NCBI RefSeq assembly: GCF_029428675.1
Contig: NZ_JAJNEL010000001.1
Coordinates: forward strand, 6,076,001 to 6,140,000
DNA length: 64,000 nt
Reading direction: 5' to 3'
Source of the DNA: Streptomyces sp. JH14
Lineage (GTDB): Bacteria; Actinomycetota; Actinomycetes; Streptomycetales; Streptomycetaceae
Part shown: positions 9,035 to 17,994 of the stretch, in pieces
How the letters are laid out: each line of letters starts with the position of its first letter
How positions within the stretch are numbered: position 1 is the stretch's first letter
Made by a program: the position numbers and the translations under genes
Notes under the pieces: model-generated
Told to the model about the DNA's origin: nothing
What the model saw: the letters and a program-made list of their open reading frames with translations, nothing else
Database searches by the model: none

Positions 9035-10186
9035 ATGACCCCCGGGGGGGACTGCATGGCCATGCGCGAGCACGAAATCGATCGCCGTACGTTGTTCAAA
9101 TTCGGCCTGGGGGGAGCGGTCGTCGCGGTCGTCGGCACCGAACTGGCGCTCCCCGCCACGGCCCAGGCGGCGCCCTCGGCGGAATTCCCCTGGATCATCG
9201 ACTGCGACAGCTGGGGAGCCAGGCCGCCGGCCAGCCCCGTGCAGATCACCGGCAACACCACCAACAAGATCATCCTGCACCACATGGCGTTCCCGAACGT
9301 CACGGACTACTCGCGCGAGCACGCCGTCCAACTGGCCAAGGACTGCCAGGACCTGCACATGGACACCAACGGCTGGGCGGACACCGGCCAGCACTTCACG
9401 GTGAGCCGCGGCGGCTACGTCCTGGAGGGCCGGCACCGCAGTCTGGAGACCCTGGAAGCCGGGGAGCACCAGGTGACCTCCGCCCACTGCCCCGGCGAGA
9501 ACGGCAACGCGATCGGCATCGAGAACGAGGGCACCTACATCACGGAGGCTCCTCCCGAGGCCCTCCTCGACTCGCTGGTCGAGCTGTGCACGGCCGTGTG
9601 CCGCAAGTTCGGCCTGAACGCCTGGGACATCTTCGGCCACTGGGACTTCCGCGAGACCGACTGCCCGGGCATCGCGTTCTACGCACAGTTCCCGATGGTC
9701 CGCACACGCGTCCTGAAGGCGCTGGGCACGCCGGCCGGCGCGATACCGGAGCGCCGCTGGCCGGACATCTGGCGGTTCGTCGGCGGCCCCGTCGTCAAGT
9801 CGGCGCAGTACCTGCTCGCCGACCTCGGATACGAACTGGCCGCCGACGGCGTCTTCGGCCCGGACACGATGTCGGCCGTGAACGACTTCCAGGCGAGCAA
9901 CGGCATGCCGGTCGACCCGGACTGCACCTTCGACCTGGCCACCTGGGAGGCGCTCGTCCCCACCCTCGACAAGCACGCGAGCGGGCTGCCCGTCGTGGCG
10001 CTCCAGGAGATGCTGGTCCGCAAGGGATTCGCGGATGCCGCGCCGACAGGCACGTACGACCACGCGACCATGAAGGCCGTCCAGGACGTGCAGCGACTCC
10101 ACGGCCTCACCCCCAACGGCAAGGTCGGGACGAGCACGTGGTGCGCCGTCGTCGGCGGCTCGGTGCGGCAGGCGTTCCGGGCCTGA
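9035..10186 (+). CDS. Secreted N-acetylmuramoyl-L-alanine amidase with peptidoglycan-binding repeats
   Basis: A 383-residue exported enzyme cleaving the bond between MurNAc and the stem peptide. The N-terminus has a twin-arginine signal (DRRTLFKFGLGG, hydrophobic core, then AQA). The T7-lysozyme/PGRP amidase domain follows, with zinc-ligand candidates in IILHHMAF (His82/83) and in GHWDFRETDCPG (His and Cys). The C-terminal half holds two PG_binding_1 modules (VKSAQYLLADLGYELAADGVFGP and VVALQEMLVRKGFADAAPTG). ATG 9035 and ATG 9056 both have purine-rich sequence before them, and I kept the longer form. A strong terminator follows. Confidence 0.9.
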   Translation: MTPGGDCMAMREHEIDRRTLFKFGLGGAVVAVVGTELALPATAQAAPSAEFPWIIDCDSWGARPPASPVQITGNTTNKIILHHMAFPNVTDYSREHAVQLAKDCQDLHMDTNGWADTGQHFTVSRGGYVLEGRHRSLETLEAGEHQVTSAHCPGENGNAIGIENEGTYITEAPPEALLDSLVELCTAVCRKFGLNAWDIFGHWDFRETDCPGIAFYAQFPMVRTRVLKALGTPAGAIPERRWPDIWRFVGGPVVKSAQYLLADLGYELAADGVFGPDTMSAVNDFQASNGMPVDPDCTFDLATWEALVPTLDKHASGLPVVALQEMLVRKGFADAAPTGTYDHATMKAVQDVQRLHGLTPNGKVGTSTWCAVVGGSVRQAFRA

Positions 10187-10215
10187 CCGGTACGCGGCGG
10201 CCGACCGGCACGTGC

Positions 10216-10245
10216 GCGAAGGCCCGCCACCTGGCGGGCCTTCGC
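10216..10245 (+). terminator. Terminator hairpin after the amidase
   Basis: A perfect 13-bp stem (GCGAAGGCCCGCC with its complement) closes on a four-base loop 30 bases after the amidase stop. There is no clear U-tract, as is usual in Streptomyces. It also lies just past the end of the convergent PPOX gene and could serve both. Confidence 0.75.
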
Positions 10246-10286
10246 TTCCCGGACGTACGTTGCGGCGTCGGTGCCCGGGCGGGTGG

Positions 10287-10706
10287 TCAGCCCGGTTGGC
10301 TGTTGTCCTTCAGCGTGCCCCAGCCGTGCCAGCGGTCGATCTCGATCCAGGCGCTCACCCGGTCGCGGTCCCGCATGGGGTAGTCGTTGCCCATGTACTG
10401 GCGCGCCAGCCGGTCGATGTCCGCGAGGCCCTCGTCCGGGCGTGTCTCGGCGACGCGACCGATGATGCTGATGTGCGTGTACCAGCCGGCCTCGTCCAGC
10501 ACGGTGAGAGTGACGCGCGGGTCGCGGCGGATGTGCTCCAGCCGCTTGCGGCCCTCGTCCATGTTGACCAGGATCCGGCCGTCGTCCCAGAGGTACCAGG
10601 TCGGGGTCGACACCGGCTGGCCGTCCGGTCGGAGCGTGGTGATGACGGCCGGGTTCGCCTTCTTCAGCATGGCCACGGCTTCGTCCGGCAATGGCGGCTT
10701 GGACAT
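10287..10706 (-). CDS. PPOX-class flavin/F420-dependent protein
   Basis: A 139-residue split-barrel protein of the pyridoxamine-5'-phosphate-oxidase-like family. VITTLRPDGQPVSTPTWYLWDDGRILVNM and RRDPRVTLTVLDEAGWYTHISIIGRVAE are the typical cofactor-barrel strands. Actinobacterial members often use F420 or flavin to reduce or detoxify small molecules. Its start has GGGAGA ahead of it. It is divergent from the GntR gene, so the operator at 10857-10888 may affect it too. Confidence 0.85.
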   Translation of the reverse strand: MSKPPLPDEAVAMLKKANPAVITTLRPDGQPVSTPTWYLWDDGRILVNMDEGRKRLEHIRRDPRVTLTVLDEAGWYTHISIIGRVAETRPDEGLADIDRLARQYMGNDYPMRDRDRVSAWIEIDRWHGWGTLKDNSQPG

Positions 10707-10856
10707 CTGCTCTCCCTCGCATCGACCCGTCGTACGGTCCGGGTGGCGCGCCGCTCGAGCGCCCCACCCGCAGACTACGATCACCCCGCCACGGGCGCCC
10801 GGCGACCCGCCCGCGACCGGCAGCCCCGGCCGCACCGCACCTGCGGGGCCATGAGC

Positions 10857-10888
10857 TGTCCGGACACAGCCAGGAGTTGTCCGGACAA
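10857..10888. promoter_or_regulatory. Tandem TGTCCGGACA palindromes, probable GntR operator
   Basis: Two perfect dyads, TGTCCGGACA at 10857-10866 and TTGTCCGGACAA at 10877-10888, are centred 21 bases (two helical turns) apart, with a third half-site CCGGACAAC at 10897-10905. They precede the GntR gene and the divergent PPOX gene. HutC-type regulators commonly bind such dyads and repress their own gene. A one-base variant stands before the Gfo/Idh gene. Confidence 0.7.
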
Positions 10889-10954
10889 CAGGGCAACCGG
10901 ACAACGGGACGACCTGACTACCGAGGGTCCTGACCCGAGGGCTACGCTCCTGCC

Positions 10955-11713
10955 GTGGCCAAACCCATCGCCGACCCCGCCGCCCTCGAACTCGGCGTGG
11001 ACCGCAACAGCCCGGTCCCCCTCTACTACCAGCTGTCCCAGCAGCTGGAGGCGGCCGTCGAGCAGGGCCGACTCGCCCCGGGCAGTCTCCTCGGCAACGA
11101 GATCGAGCTCGCGGCCCGCCTAGGTCTGTCCCGCCCCACCGTCCGCCAGGCCATCCAGACGCTCGTCGACAAGGGGCTGATGGTCCGACGCCGCGGAGTG
11201 GGCACCCAGGTCGTCCACAGCCAGGTCAAGCGGCCCCTCGAACTGAGCAGCCTGTACGACGATCTGGAGGCGGCCGGCCAGCGCCCCGCCACCCGCGTCC
11301 TGCGCAACACGGTCGAGCCGGCCACCGCCGGCACCGCAGCGGCCCTCGGTATCCCGGAAGGCACCGAGGTCCACCTCGTCGAGCGGCTGCGGTCCGCGCA
11401 CGACGAGCCGATGGCCCTGCTGCGCAACCACCTGCCCGCCGGCCTCGTCGACCTGGGAACCGAACGGCTGGAGGCGACCGGTCTCTACCGGATCATGCGA
11501 GCCGCCGGCATCACCCTGCACAGCGCGCGCCAGAGCGTCGGCGCCCGTCTCGCCACGGCCGAGGAGGCCGCCCTGCTCGACGAGCCCGAAGGCGCACCGC
11601 TGCTCACGATGGAACGCACCACGTACGACGACACCGGGCGCACGGTCGAATTCGCCTCGCACGTCTACCGGGCCTCGCGTTACGCCTTCGACTTCCAGCT
11701 CCTGGTGCGCTGA
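10955..11713 (+). CDS. GntR-family (HutC subfamily) regulator
   Basis: A 252-residue repressor. Residues about 20-85 form the GntR winged helix (VPLYYQLSQQLEAAVEQG, then ELAARLGLSRPTVRQAIQTL). Residues 100-250 are a UTRA/HutC ligand domain with MERTTYDDTGRTVEFASHVYRASRYAF at the end. It precedes a sugar ABC operon by 127 bases in the same direction, so it probably controls sugar or polyol uptake in response to a sugar phosphate or similar ligand. The tandem palindrome upstream argues for autoregulation. The GTG start is the first plausible one. Confidence 0.9.
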   Translation: MAKPIADPAALELGVDRNSPVPLYYQLSQQLEAAVEQGRLAPGSLLGNEIELAARLGLSRPTVRQAIQTLVDKGLMVRRRGVGTQVVHSQVKRPLELSSLYDDLEAAGQRPATRVLRNTVEPATAGTAAALGIPEGTEVHLVERLRSAHDEPMALLRNHLPAGLVDLGTERLEATGLYRIMRAAGITLHSARQSVGARLATAEEAALLDEPEGAPLLTMERTTYDDTGRTVEFASHVYRASRYAFDFQLLVR

Positions 11714-11840
11714 CGACCACCGCGACGGCCCCTGCCCCAGAGGCGCCCCCAGCCCCGGTGGCGCCGTTGACGAGGCCGTCGCGCCCCGCTAGAACTCCTC
11801 AAGCCGCACTCGGGCGGCCAGGAGAGAAGGCGGACCCACC

Positions 11841-12848
11841 ATGCGTACACCTCGCAGGGCAGCGACCCTCTTAGCCATATGCGCCCTCGGCCTCGCCGCC
11901 GTCACCGGATGCAGCAGCTCCGGGGGCAAGAGTGCGGAGGACTCGTCCGGGAGCGGCAGCGGGCAGGGCGCCAAGGGCGTCTCCACACCCCGTATGAAGA
12001 TCGCCATGGTCACGCACGCGGGCGAGGGCGACACCTTCTGGGACATCGTCCGCAGCGGCGCGAAGCAGGCCGCGGCCAAGGACAACGTCGAGTTCCTGTA
12101 CTCCGCCGACAAGGAAGGCAAGGGGCAGGCCCAGCTCGTCCAGGCCGCCATCGACCAGAAGGTCGACGGCATCGTCGTCACCCTCGCCAAACCGGAGGCC
12201 GTCGCGGACGTCGTCGCCAAGGCGGTGAAGGCCGGCATACCCGTCGTCACCATCAACTCGGGGGCGCAGTTCTCCGGAGAACTCGGCGCACTCGGTCACA
12301 TCGGGCAGGACGAGAAGGTCGCGGGCGAGGCGGTCGGCCAGGAACTCAACGAGCGCGGGCGCAAGAAGGCCGTCTGTGTCATCCACGAGCAGGGCAATGT
12401 GTCGCTCGAGGAGCGGTGCGCCGGGGTGAAGAAGACCTTCAAGGGCACGGTCGAGAACCTCAACGTCGAGGGCACCAACATGCCCGCCTCCACCTCCTCC
12501 ATCGAAGCGAAGCTCCAGGCCGACCACGGCATCGACGCGATCGTCACCCTCGGCGCACCGTTCGCCGCCGCCTCCGTCAAGGCCAAGGCGGACGCAGGCT
12601 CCGAGGCGGAGATCGACACCTTCGATCTGAACGCCGAGGTCGTCAAGCGCCTCAAGGCTTCGGAGGTCGGCTTCGCCGTCGACCAGCAGCCGTATCTCCA
12701 GGGGTATCTCGCCGTCGACGAACTGTGGCTCAACAAGACCAACGGCAATGTCATCGGCGGCGGAAAGCCCGTGCTCACCGGCCCGGCGATCGTCACCGCC
12801 GACGATGTTCCGCAGCTGGAGAAATACACCGCGCGCGGCACCCGATGA
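11841..12848 (+). CDS. Sugar ABC transporter substrate-binding lipoprotein (first of two)
   Basis: A 335-residue periplasmic-binding-protein type I lipoprotein. The signal peptide ends in a lipobox (AAVTGCSSSGG, lipidated Cys near residue 24). The RbsB-like fold shows in IAMVTHAGEGDTFWDIV, DGIVVTLAKP and GHIGQDEKVAGEAVG. Codon 11, inside the signal peptide, is TTA (11871-11873), so translation should need the bldA leucyl-tRNA. GGAGAGAAGG precedes the ATG. It heads the transporter operon. The ligand is probably a monosaccharide or polyol, given the ROK kinase downstream. Confidence 0.9.
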   Translation: MRTPRRAATLLAICALGLAAVTGCSSSGGKSAEDSSGSGSGQGAKGVSTPRMKIAMVTHAGEGDTFWDIVRSGAKQAAAKDNVEFLYSADKEGKGQAQLVQAAIDQKVDGIVVTLAKPEAVADVVAKAVKAGIPVVTINSGAQFSGELGALGHIGQDEKVAGEAVGQELNERGRKKAVCVIHEQGNVSLEERCAGVKKTFKGTVENLNVEGTNMPASTSSIEAKLQADHGIDAIVTLGAPFAAASVKAKADAGSEAEIDTFDLNAEVVKRLKASEVGFAVDQQPYLQGYLAVDELWLNKTNGNVIGGGKPVLTGPAIVTADDVPQLEKYTARGTR

Positions 12849-13024
12849 CCCCAGCGCACCTCACCACGCACCGCTGCGCCCGCGCCCTGCCCCGACACAC
12901 GCGTCCCGCCCCTGCCGGGCGGCGCCGAGTCGGGCTCGGGGATACTTGGCCAGCCGGACCGGGAGGCCAAGCCCCCGGGCGGCACCAAGCAACACAGCGA
13001 GCAGCACAAGAAGGGCACGGCGTC

Positions 13025-14038
13025 GTGGCAAGGGTTCGGACAGGGGTACGTGCGATGGGCGCCGTGCTTGCGGCGGTGCTGGGGGCATCCCTCGTGGGAT
13101 GCAGCAGCACCGGCGGCAAGCGGGCGGAGGAGCGCGCGGCCCGGGCCGCCGCCGAAGGGCGGTCCGCGGTGGACACACCCCGCTGGACCTTCGCCATGGT
13201 GACGCACTCGGGCGACGGCGACACCTTCTGGGACATCGTCCAGCGCGGCGCCGAGCAGGCGGCCGTCAAGGACAACATCAAGTTCCTGTACTCGCACAAC
13301 GACGAGGCGCAGCAGCAGGCCCAGCTCGTGCAGGCCGCCATCGACCAGAAGGTCGACGGGCTGGTCGTCACGCTCGCCAAGCCCGACGCGATGAAGGACG
13401 TCGTCGCCAAGGCCACCCGGGCCGGGATCCCGGTGATCACGGTGAACTCGGGCTCAGCGGAGTCCAAGGCGTTCGGCGCGCTCACCCACATCGGCCAGGA
13501 CGAGTCCATCGCCGGTGAAGCCGTCGGTGACGAGCTCAACGCGCGCGGCCGCAAGAAGGCCCTGTGCATCCTGCACGAGCAGGGCAACGTCGGCCACGAG
13601 CAGCGCTGCGCCGGGGCGAAGAAGACGTTCGGCGGGCAGATGCAGAACCTGTACGTCGAGGGCACCAACATGCCCGACGTCCAGGCGTCCATCGAGGCGA
13701 AGCTCCAGGCCGACAAGAGCATCGACGCGGTCGTCACCCTCGGCGCGCCGTTCGCGGACGCCGCCGTGAAGGCGAAGCGCACCGCCGGCTCCGATGCCGA
13801 GATCGACACGTTCGACCTGAATGCCAAGGTCGCCACCGCGCTGCAGGACAAGACCCTGGGCTTCGCCGTCGACCAGCAGCCGTACCTCCAGGGCTACGAG
13901 GCCATCGACCTGCTCTGGCTCTACCGCTACAACCGCAATGTGCTCGGCGGCGGGCGTCCCGTGCTCACCGGTCCGCAGATCATCACGGCGAAGGACGCCG
14001 CCCAGCTGTCCGAGTACACCGAGCGGGGGACCCGATGA
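13025..14038 (+). CDS. Sugar ABC transporter substrate-binding lipoprotein (second, paralogous)
   Basis: A 337-residue paralogue of the preceding protein, by eye about two-thirds identical over the mature part (shared FWDIV, QLVQAAIDQKVDG, VDQQPYLQGY). The lipobox is ASLVGCSSTGG. The GTG at 13025 is chosen because AGAAGGG lies nine bases upstream and the signal peptide then has a normal length. The permease start overlaps its stop (ATGA), so this copy is translationally tied to the transporter. The 176 bases between the two copies hold no gene. Confidence 0.9.
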   Translation: MARVRTGVRAMGAVLAAVLGASLVGCSSTGGKRAEERAARAAAEGRSAVDTPRWTFAMVTHSGDGDTFWDIVQRGAEQAAVKDNIKFLYSHNDEAQQQAQLVQAAIDQKVDGLVVTLAKPDAMKDVVAKATRAGIPVITVNSGSAESKAFGALTHIGQDESIAGEAVGDELNARGRKKALCILHEQGNVGHEQRCAGAKKTFGGQMQNLYVEGTNMPDVQASIEAKLQADKSIDAVVTLGAPFADAAVKAKRTAGSDAEIDTFDLNAKVATALQDKTLGFAVDQQPYLQGYEAIDLLWLYRYNRNVLGGGRPVLTGPQIITAKDAAQLSEYTERGTR

Positions 14039-15090
14039 CCACGACCGAGCAACCCCCCGCCCCGGCGGCCGGGGCGGACGAGCGGCTGCTGCACACCTCG
14101 GCGCTGCGCAGGCTGCTCGGCCGCCCCGAGCTCGGTTCGGTCGTCGGCGCCGCGGCCGTCTTCATCTTCTTCTCGATCGTCGCCGACAGCTTCCTGCGCG
14201 CCTCCAGCTTCGGCACGGTGCTGTACGCGGCGTCCACCATCGGGATCATGGCGGCGCCGGTGGCGCTGCTGATGATCGGCGGCGAGTTCGACCTCTCCGC
14301 AGGCGTCCTGGTGACCAGTTCCGCGCTGGTCTCGTCGATGTTCAGCTACCAGATGACGGCCAATGTCTGGGTAGGCGTCTTCGTGTCGCTGCTGGTGACG
14401 CTGGCCGTCGGCGCGTTCAACGGGTTCATGCTGACCCGCACCAAACTGCCGAGCTTCATCATCACGCTCGGTACGTTCCTGATGCTGACCGGTCTCAATC
14501 TCGGCTTCACCAAGCTGATCAGCGGCACGGTGTCCACGAAGTCCATCGCGAACATGGAGGGCTTCGACTCGGCCCGCAGGGTCTTCGCCTCGCAGTGGAC
14601 CGTCGGCGGCGTCGAGTTCAAGGTCACCATCCTGTGGTGGGTGGTGCTCGTGGCGATCGCCACCTGGATCCTGCTCCGTACCCGCTTCGGCAACTGGATC
14701 TTCGCGGTCGGCGGCGGGGCCGACGCGGCCCGCGCGGTCGGCGTCCCGGTGATCCGCACCAAGGTCGGGCTCTACCTCGGGGTCGCCTTCGCCGCCTGGG
14801 TCTCCGGGCAGCATCTGCTGTTCTCGTTCGACGTGGTGCAGTCCGGTGAGGGCGTCGGCAACGAGCTGACGTACATCATCGCGGCCGTCATCGGCGGCTG
14901 CCTGATCACCGGCGGCTACGGATCGGCGATCGGCTCGGCGGTCGGCGCCTTCATCTTCGGCATGACCAGCAAGGGCATCGTGTACGCGGAGTGGAACCCG
15001 GACTGGTTCAAGTTCTTCCTCGGAGCCATGCTGCTCCTGGCCACCCTGCTCAACGCATGGGTACGCAAGCGCGCGGAGGCGACGAAATGA
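14035..15090 (+). CDS. Sugar ABC transporter permease (RbsC-type)
   Basis: A 351-residue membrane protein with eight to ten hydrophobic segments. The family signature appears in MIGGEFDLSAGVLV and in the cytoplasmic-loop motif VGGGADAARAVGVPV, which contacts the ATPase. It forms the membrane channel of the importer together with the next gene product, and it overlaps both neighbours by four bases. Only one permease gene is present, so a homodimer is expected, as in ribose/xylose-type systems. Confidence 0.92.
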   Translation: MTTTEQPPAPAAGADERLLHTSALRRLLGRPELGSVVGAAAVFIFFSIVADSFLRASSFGTVLYAASTIGIMAAPVALLMIGGEFDLSAGVLVTSSALVSSMFSYQMTANVWVGVFVSLLVTLAVGAFNGFMLTRTKLPSFIITLGTFLMLTGLNLGFTKLISGTVSTKSIANMEGFDSARRVFASQWTVGGVEFKVTILWWVVLVAIATWILLRTRFGNWIFAVGGGADAARAVGVPVIRTKVGLYLGVAFAAWVSGQHLLFSFDVVQSGEGVGNELTYIIAAVIGGCLITGGYGSAIGSAVGAFIFGMTSKGIVYAEWNPDWFKFFLGAMLLLATLLNAWVRKRAEATK

Positions 15091-15923
15091 CGACCCCGGC
15101 CCCCCGGGCGCTGATCCGGCTGGACCACGTCAGCAAGTTCTACGGGAACATCAAGGCCCTGGAGGACGTCTCGCTGGAGGTCCACGCGGGCGAGATCTCC
15201 TGCGTACTCGGCGACAACGGCGCCGGCAAGTCCACTCTCATCAAGATCATCTCCGGGCTGCACCGGCACGACGCCGGACAGTTCCTCATCGAGGGCGAGG
15301 AGGCCGCGCTCGCCAACCCGCGCGAGGCCCTGGACCGGGGCATCGCCACGGTCTACCAGGACCTCGCCGTCGTCCCGCTGATGCCCGTCTGGCGGAACTT
15401 CTTCCTCGGCTCCGAGCCGACGACCGGCGCCGGCCCGTTCAAGCGGCTCGACGTGCGGACGATGCGCGAGACGACCCGCTCCGAGCTGCTGCGCATGGGC
15501 ATCGACCTGCGCGACGTGGACCAGCCGATCGGCACCCTGTCCGGCGGCGAGCGCCAGTGCGTCGCCATCGCGCGCGCCGTCTACTTCGGGGCCAAGGTAC
15601 TCGTCCTGGACGAGCCGACCGCGGCGCTCGGCGTCAAGCAGTCCGGGGTCGTGCTGAAGTACGTGGCGGCTGCCCGGGACGCCGGGCTCGGCGTGGTTCT
15701 CATCACGCACAACCCGCACCACGCGTATCTGGTCGGCGACCGGTTCGTGCTGCTCAAGCGCGGCGCCATGTCCGGCAGCCACACCAAGGACTCCATCACC
15801 CTGGACGAGCTGACCCGCCAGATGGCGGGCGGCAGCGAGCTGGAGGAGCTCAGCCACGAGCTCCGGCGGGCGCCCTCGCCGACCCACCTGGGCGGCCATC
15901 CGGTCACCGGCGACACCCCGTAG
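15087..15923 (+). CDS. Sugar ABC transporter ATP-binding protein (single domain)
   Basis: A 278-residue ATPase with Walker A GDNGAGKST, signature LSGGERQ and Walker B VLVLDEPTAAL, followed by a switch histidine in LITHNPHH. Ribose-type systems usually carry a fused double-ATPase of about 500 residues. This one has a single domain, like FrcA-type fructose importers, and must dimerise. The ATG overlaps the permease stop. The C-terminal tail (EELSHELRRAPSPTHLGG) is short and polar. Confidence 0.92.
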   Translation: MTTPAPRALIRLDHVSKFYGNIKALEDVSLEVHAGEISCVLGDNGAGKSTLIKIISGLHRHDAGQFLIEGEEAALANPREALDRGIATVYQDLAVVPLMPVWRNFFLGSEPTTGAGPFKRLDVRTMRETTRSELLRMGIDLRDVDQPIGTLSGGERQCVAIARAVYFGAKVLVLDEPTAALGVKQSGVVLKYVAAARDAGLGVVLITHNPHHAYLVGDRFVLLKRGAMSGSHTKDSITLDELTRQMAGGSELEELSHELRRAPSPTHLGGHPVTGDTP

Positions 15924-16057
15924 CACGGAGTGCGGGCGGGTCGGGTGCGCCCCGTCCGCCCGCCCCGGCGCTCCGGCAGTGGCAGAATCGAGCCCGGAGG
16001 GCGCCGCCCGCCGCCGGGAGACGTCACCACCCGGCCCGTCCAGACCCCGCAGGGACG

Positions 16058-17221
16058 ATGAGCACGTACCGCGACTTCGCACACCGCGGCTCCGCCCGCG
16101 CCACCGTCCTGCGGACCGTCGGCACCCGTGAGCGGCGCTCGCACCTCACAGCGCCGCGGGTCCCCACCGTCGGCATCGACATCGGGGGTACGAAGGTGAT
16201 GGCCGGCGTCGTCGACGCCGACGGCAACATCCTGGAACAGCTGCGCACCGAGACGCCGGACAAGTCCAAGAGCCCCAAGGTCGTCGAGGACACCATCGTC
16301 GAGCTGGTCCTCGACCTCTCCGACCGGCACGACGTGCACGCCGTCGGCATCGGTGCGGCCGGCTGGGTCGACGCCGACCGCTCCAAGGTGCTGTTCGCCC
16401 CGCACCTCGCCTGGCGCGACGAACCGCTGCGCGACGCCCTTGCCTCCCGCCTCGTCGTCCCCGTCATGGTCGACAACGACGCGAACACCGCCGCGTGGGC
16501 GGAATGGCGGTTCGGTGCCGGCCGGGGCGAGGACCATCTCGTCATGATCACGCTCGGCACCGGCATCGGCGGCGCGATTCTGGAGGACGGTCAGGTCAAG
16601 CGGGGCAAGTACGGGGTCGCCGGTGAGTTCGGCCACATGCAGGTGGTGCCCGGCGGGCACCGCTGCCCGTGCGGGAACCGCGGCTGCTGGGAGCAGTACA
16701 GCTCCGGCAACGCCCTCGTCCGCGAGGCGCGGGAACTGGCTGCCGCGGACTCTCCGGTCGCCCACGGCATCATCGAGCGGGTCAAGGGGAACATCCCCGA
16801 CATCACCGGGCCGCTCATCACCGAACTGGCCCGGGAGGGCGATGCGATGTGCATCGAGCTCCTGCAGGACATCGGCCAGTGGCTCGGCGTCGGCATCGCC
16901 AATCTGGCCGCCGCGCTCGACCCGTCGTGCTTCGTCATCGGAGGCGGCGTCAGCGCCGCCGACGACCTGCTGATCGGTCCTGCGAGGGACGCCTTCAAGC
17001 GCCACCTCACCGGTCGCGGCTACCGTCCGGAGGCCCGGATCGCGAAGGCACAGCTCGGCCCGGAGGCAGGTATGGTCGGCGCCGCCGACCTGGCCCGGCT
17101 GGTCGCCCGCCGGTTCCGCCGTACCAACCGCCGTCGCGTCGAGCGGTACGAGCGGTACGCGCAGATCTACGACCAGGCGGCGAACACCATCAGGTCCACC
17201 CGCAACACCCGTACCTCTTAG
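16058..17221 (+). CDS. ROK-family sugar kinase
   Basis: A 387-residue cytosolic kinase that should phosphorylate the imported sugar. ATP-binding DIGGTK is at 41-46, the catalytic aspartate is Asp141 (VDNDANTAAWAE), and the ROK zinc site is His193 with Cys203, Cys205 and Cys210 (HRCPCGNRGCW). It carries a 35-residue N-terminal extension and a basic C-terminal tail, but no helix-turn-helix, so it is a kinase rather than a ROK repressor. It follows the transporter by 134 bases. Glucokinase-like specificity is possible but unproven. Confidence 0.92.
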   Translation: MSTYRDFAHRGSARATVLRTVGTRERRSHLTAPRVPTVGIDIGGTKVMAGVVDADGNILEQLRTETPDKSKSPKVVEDTIVELVLDLSDRHDVHAVGIGAAGWVDADRSKVLFAPHLAWRDEPLRDALASRLVVPVMVDNDANTAAWAEWRFGAGRGEDHLVMITLGTGIGGAILEDGQVKRGKYGVAGEFGHMQVVPGGHRCPCGNRGCWEQYSSGNALVREARELAAADSPVAHGIIERVKGNIPDITGPLITELAREGDAMCIELLQDIGQWLGVGIANLAAALDPSCFVIGGGVSAADDLLIGPARDAFKRHLTGRGYRPEARIAKAQLGPEAGMVGAADLARLVARRFRRTNRRRVERYERYAQIYDQAANTIRSTRNTRTS

Positions 17222-17233
17222 GAATCGCCGATC

Positions 17234-17833
17234 ATGACCGCAGTCGATCATCCCGTCCTGCCGCGCCAGTCCTCGCCGCCCGACGAGGACGGCGGACGTC
17301 GGCCTCCGCAGGACCGGCGCCGGACGATCCGCCGACGCCTGATCACGGCGACCATCATCGTCCTGCTGATCGGGGTCCCGGCCGGCTATCTGCTGATCTC
17401 CGCGGGCCAGAGCAGGCGTTCCGGGGAGGACAAGGAGGCCGAGGCCGCGGCGCAGGGGCTCCGCGAGGACTGGCCGTCGCGGATGCAGCGCCGGATCTTC
17501 GAGGTGCCGGTCCCCGGTGACGCGGTGGACGTCAAGTACTACGAGACGAACAACTGGAAGGCCAGCCGGATGTACGTGCAGTTCCGCACGTCGTCCTTCG
17601 GGCTCGACCGCTTCCTGTCCCGTCTCGGCTCCGGCCGCGCGGCCCTGCAGGACGGCAAGGTCACCGTCAGCGCGCGCGACAGCGGGATCGCGGGCTGGCA
17701 CTTCGGTTCCGGCGTCGACTGGGCGGGCACCACGCACACCAACGAGCGGCCGCGCCCCACGCAGGACATCACCGTCGACATGACCGATCCGACCTCCCCT
17801 GTCGTCTATGTCGTGTCTGCGTCGACCCCCTGA
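17234..17833 (+). CDS. Single-pass membrane protein of unknown function, coupled to the ROK kinase
   Basis: A 199-residue protein I do not recognise. A basic Pro/Arg-rich cytoplasmic N-terminus (1-35) is followed by one membrane helix (about 36-56, LITATIIVLLIGVPAGYLLI) and an extracytoplasmic domain ending IAGWHFGSGVDWAGTTHT...QDITVDMTDP. It begins 12 bases after the kinase stop, so it is probably the last gene of the sugar operon. Its 3' end is duplicated, in degraded form, at 23694-23953. Confidence 0.8.
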   Translation: MTAVDHPVLPRQSSPPDEDGGRRPPQDRRRTIRRRLITATIIVLLIGVPAGYLLISAGQSRRSGEDKEAEAAAQGLREDWPSRMQRRIFEVPVPGDAVDVKYYETNNWKASRMYVQFRTSSFGLDRFLSRLGSGRAALQDGKVTVSARDSGIAGWHFGSGVDWAGTTHTNERPRPTQDITVDMTDPTSPVVYVVSASTP

Positions 17834-17900
17834 CCGGAGGCCGTCATACCGCTCACTGACCTGAAGCGACTGCGCGATGTGAGTGGGACGAACACCCCGC
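17574..17900. repeat. Direct repeat copy 1 flanking the 6.1-kb insertion
   Basis: These 327 bases cover the last 86 codons of the membrane-protein gene, the spacer, and what would be the first codons of the gene now at 23990. The sequence recurs at 23694-24020, about 6,120 bases away. In the gapless last 140 bases I count 18 mismatches. Similarity stops abruptly after 17900, where unrelated sequence starts. Confidence 0.85.
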
Positions 17901-17994
17901 GCTCCCTTGCCTTCGGCGAGGAGCATCGGGAGGAGTCGAGCGGCGTTCCGTTAACGGACGTGACGCAGCTCCCTGCGCGATGCGACAGCCCTTA

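Noticed and set aside
16058..17221. The ROK protein as a CsnR- or NagC-like repressor of the chitosanase
   Set aside because: It has no helix-turn-helix before the DIGGTK motif and keeps the catalytic aspartate. It lies in a sugar transport operon, so kinase is the better reading.
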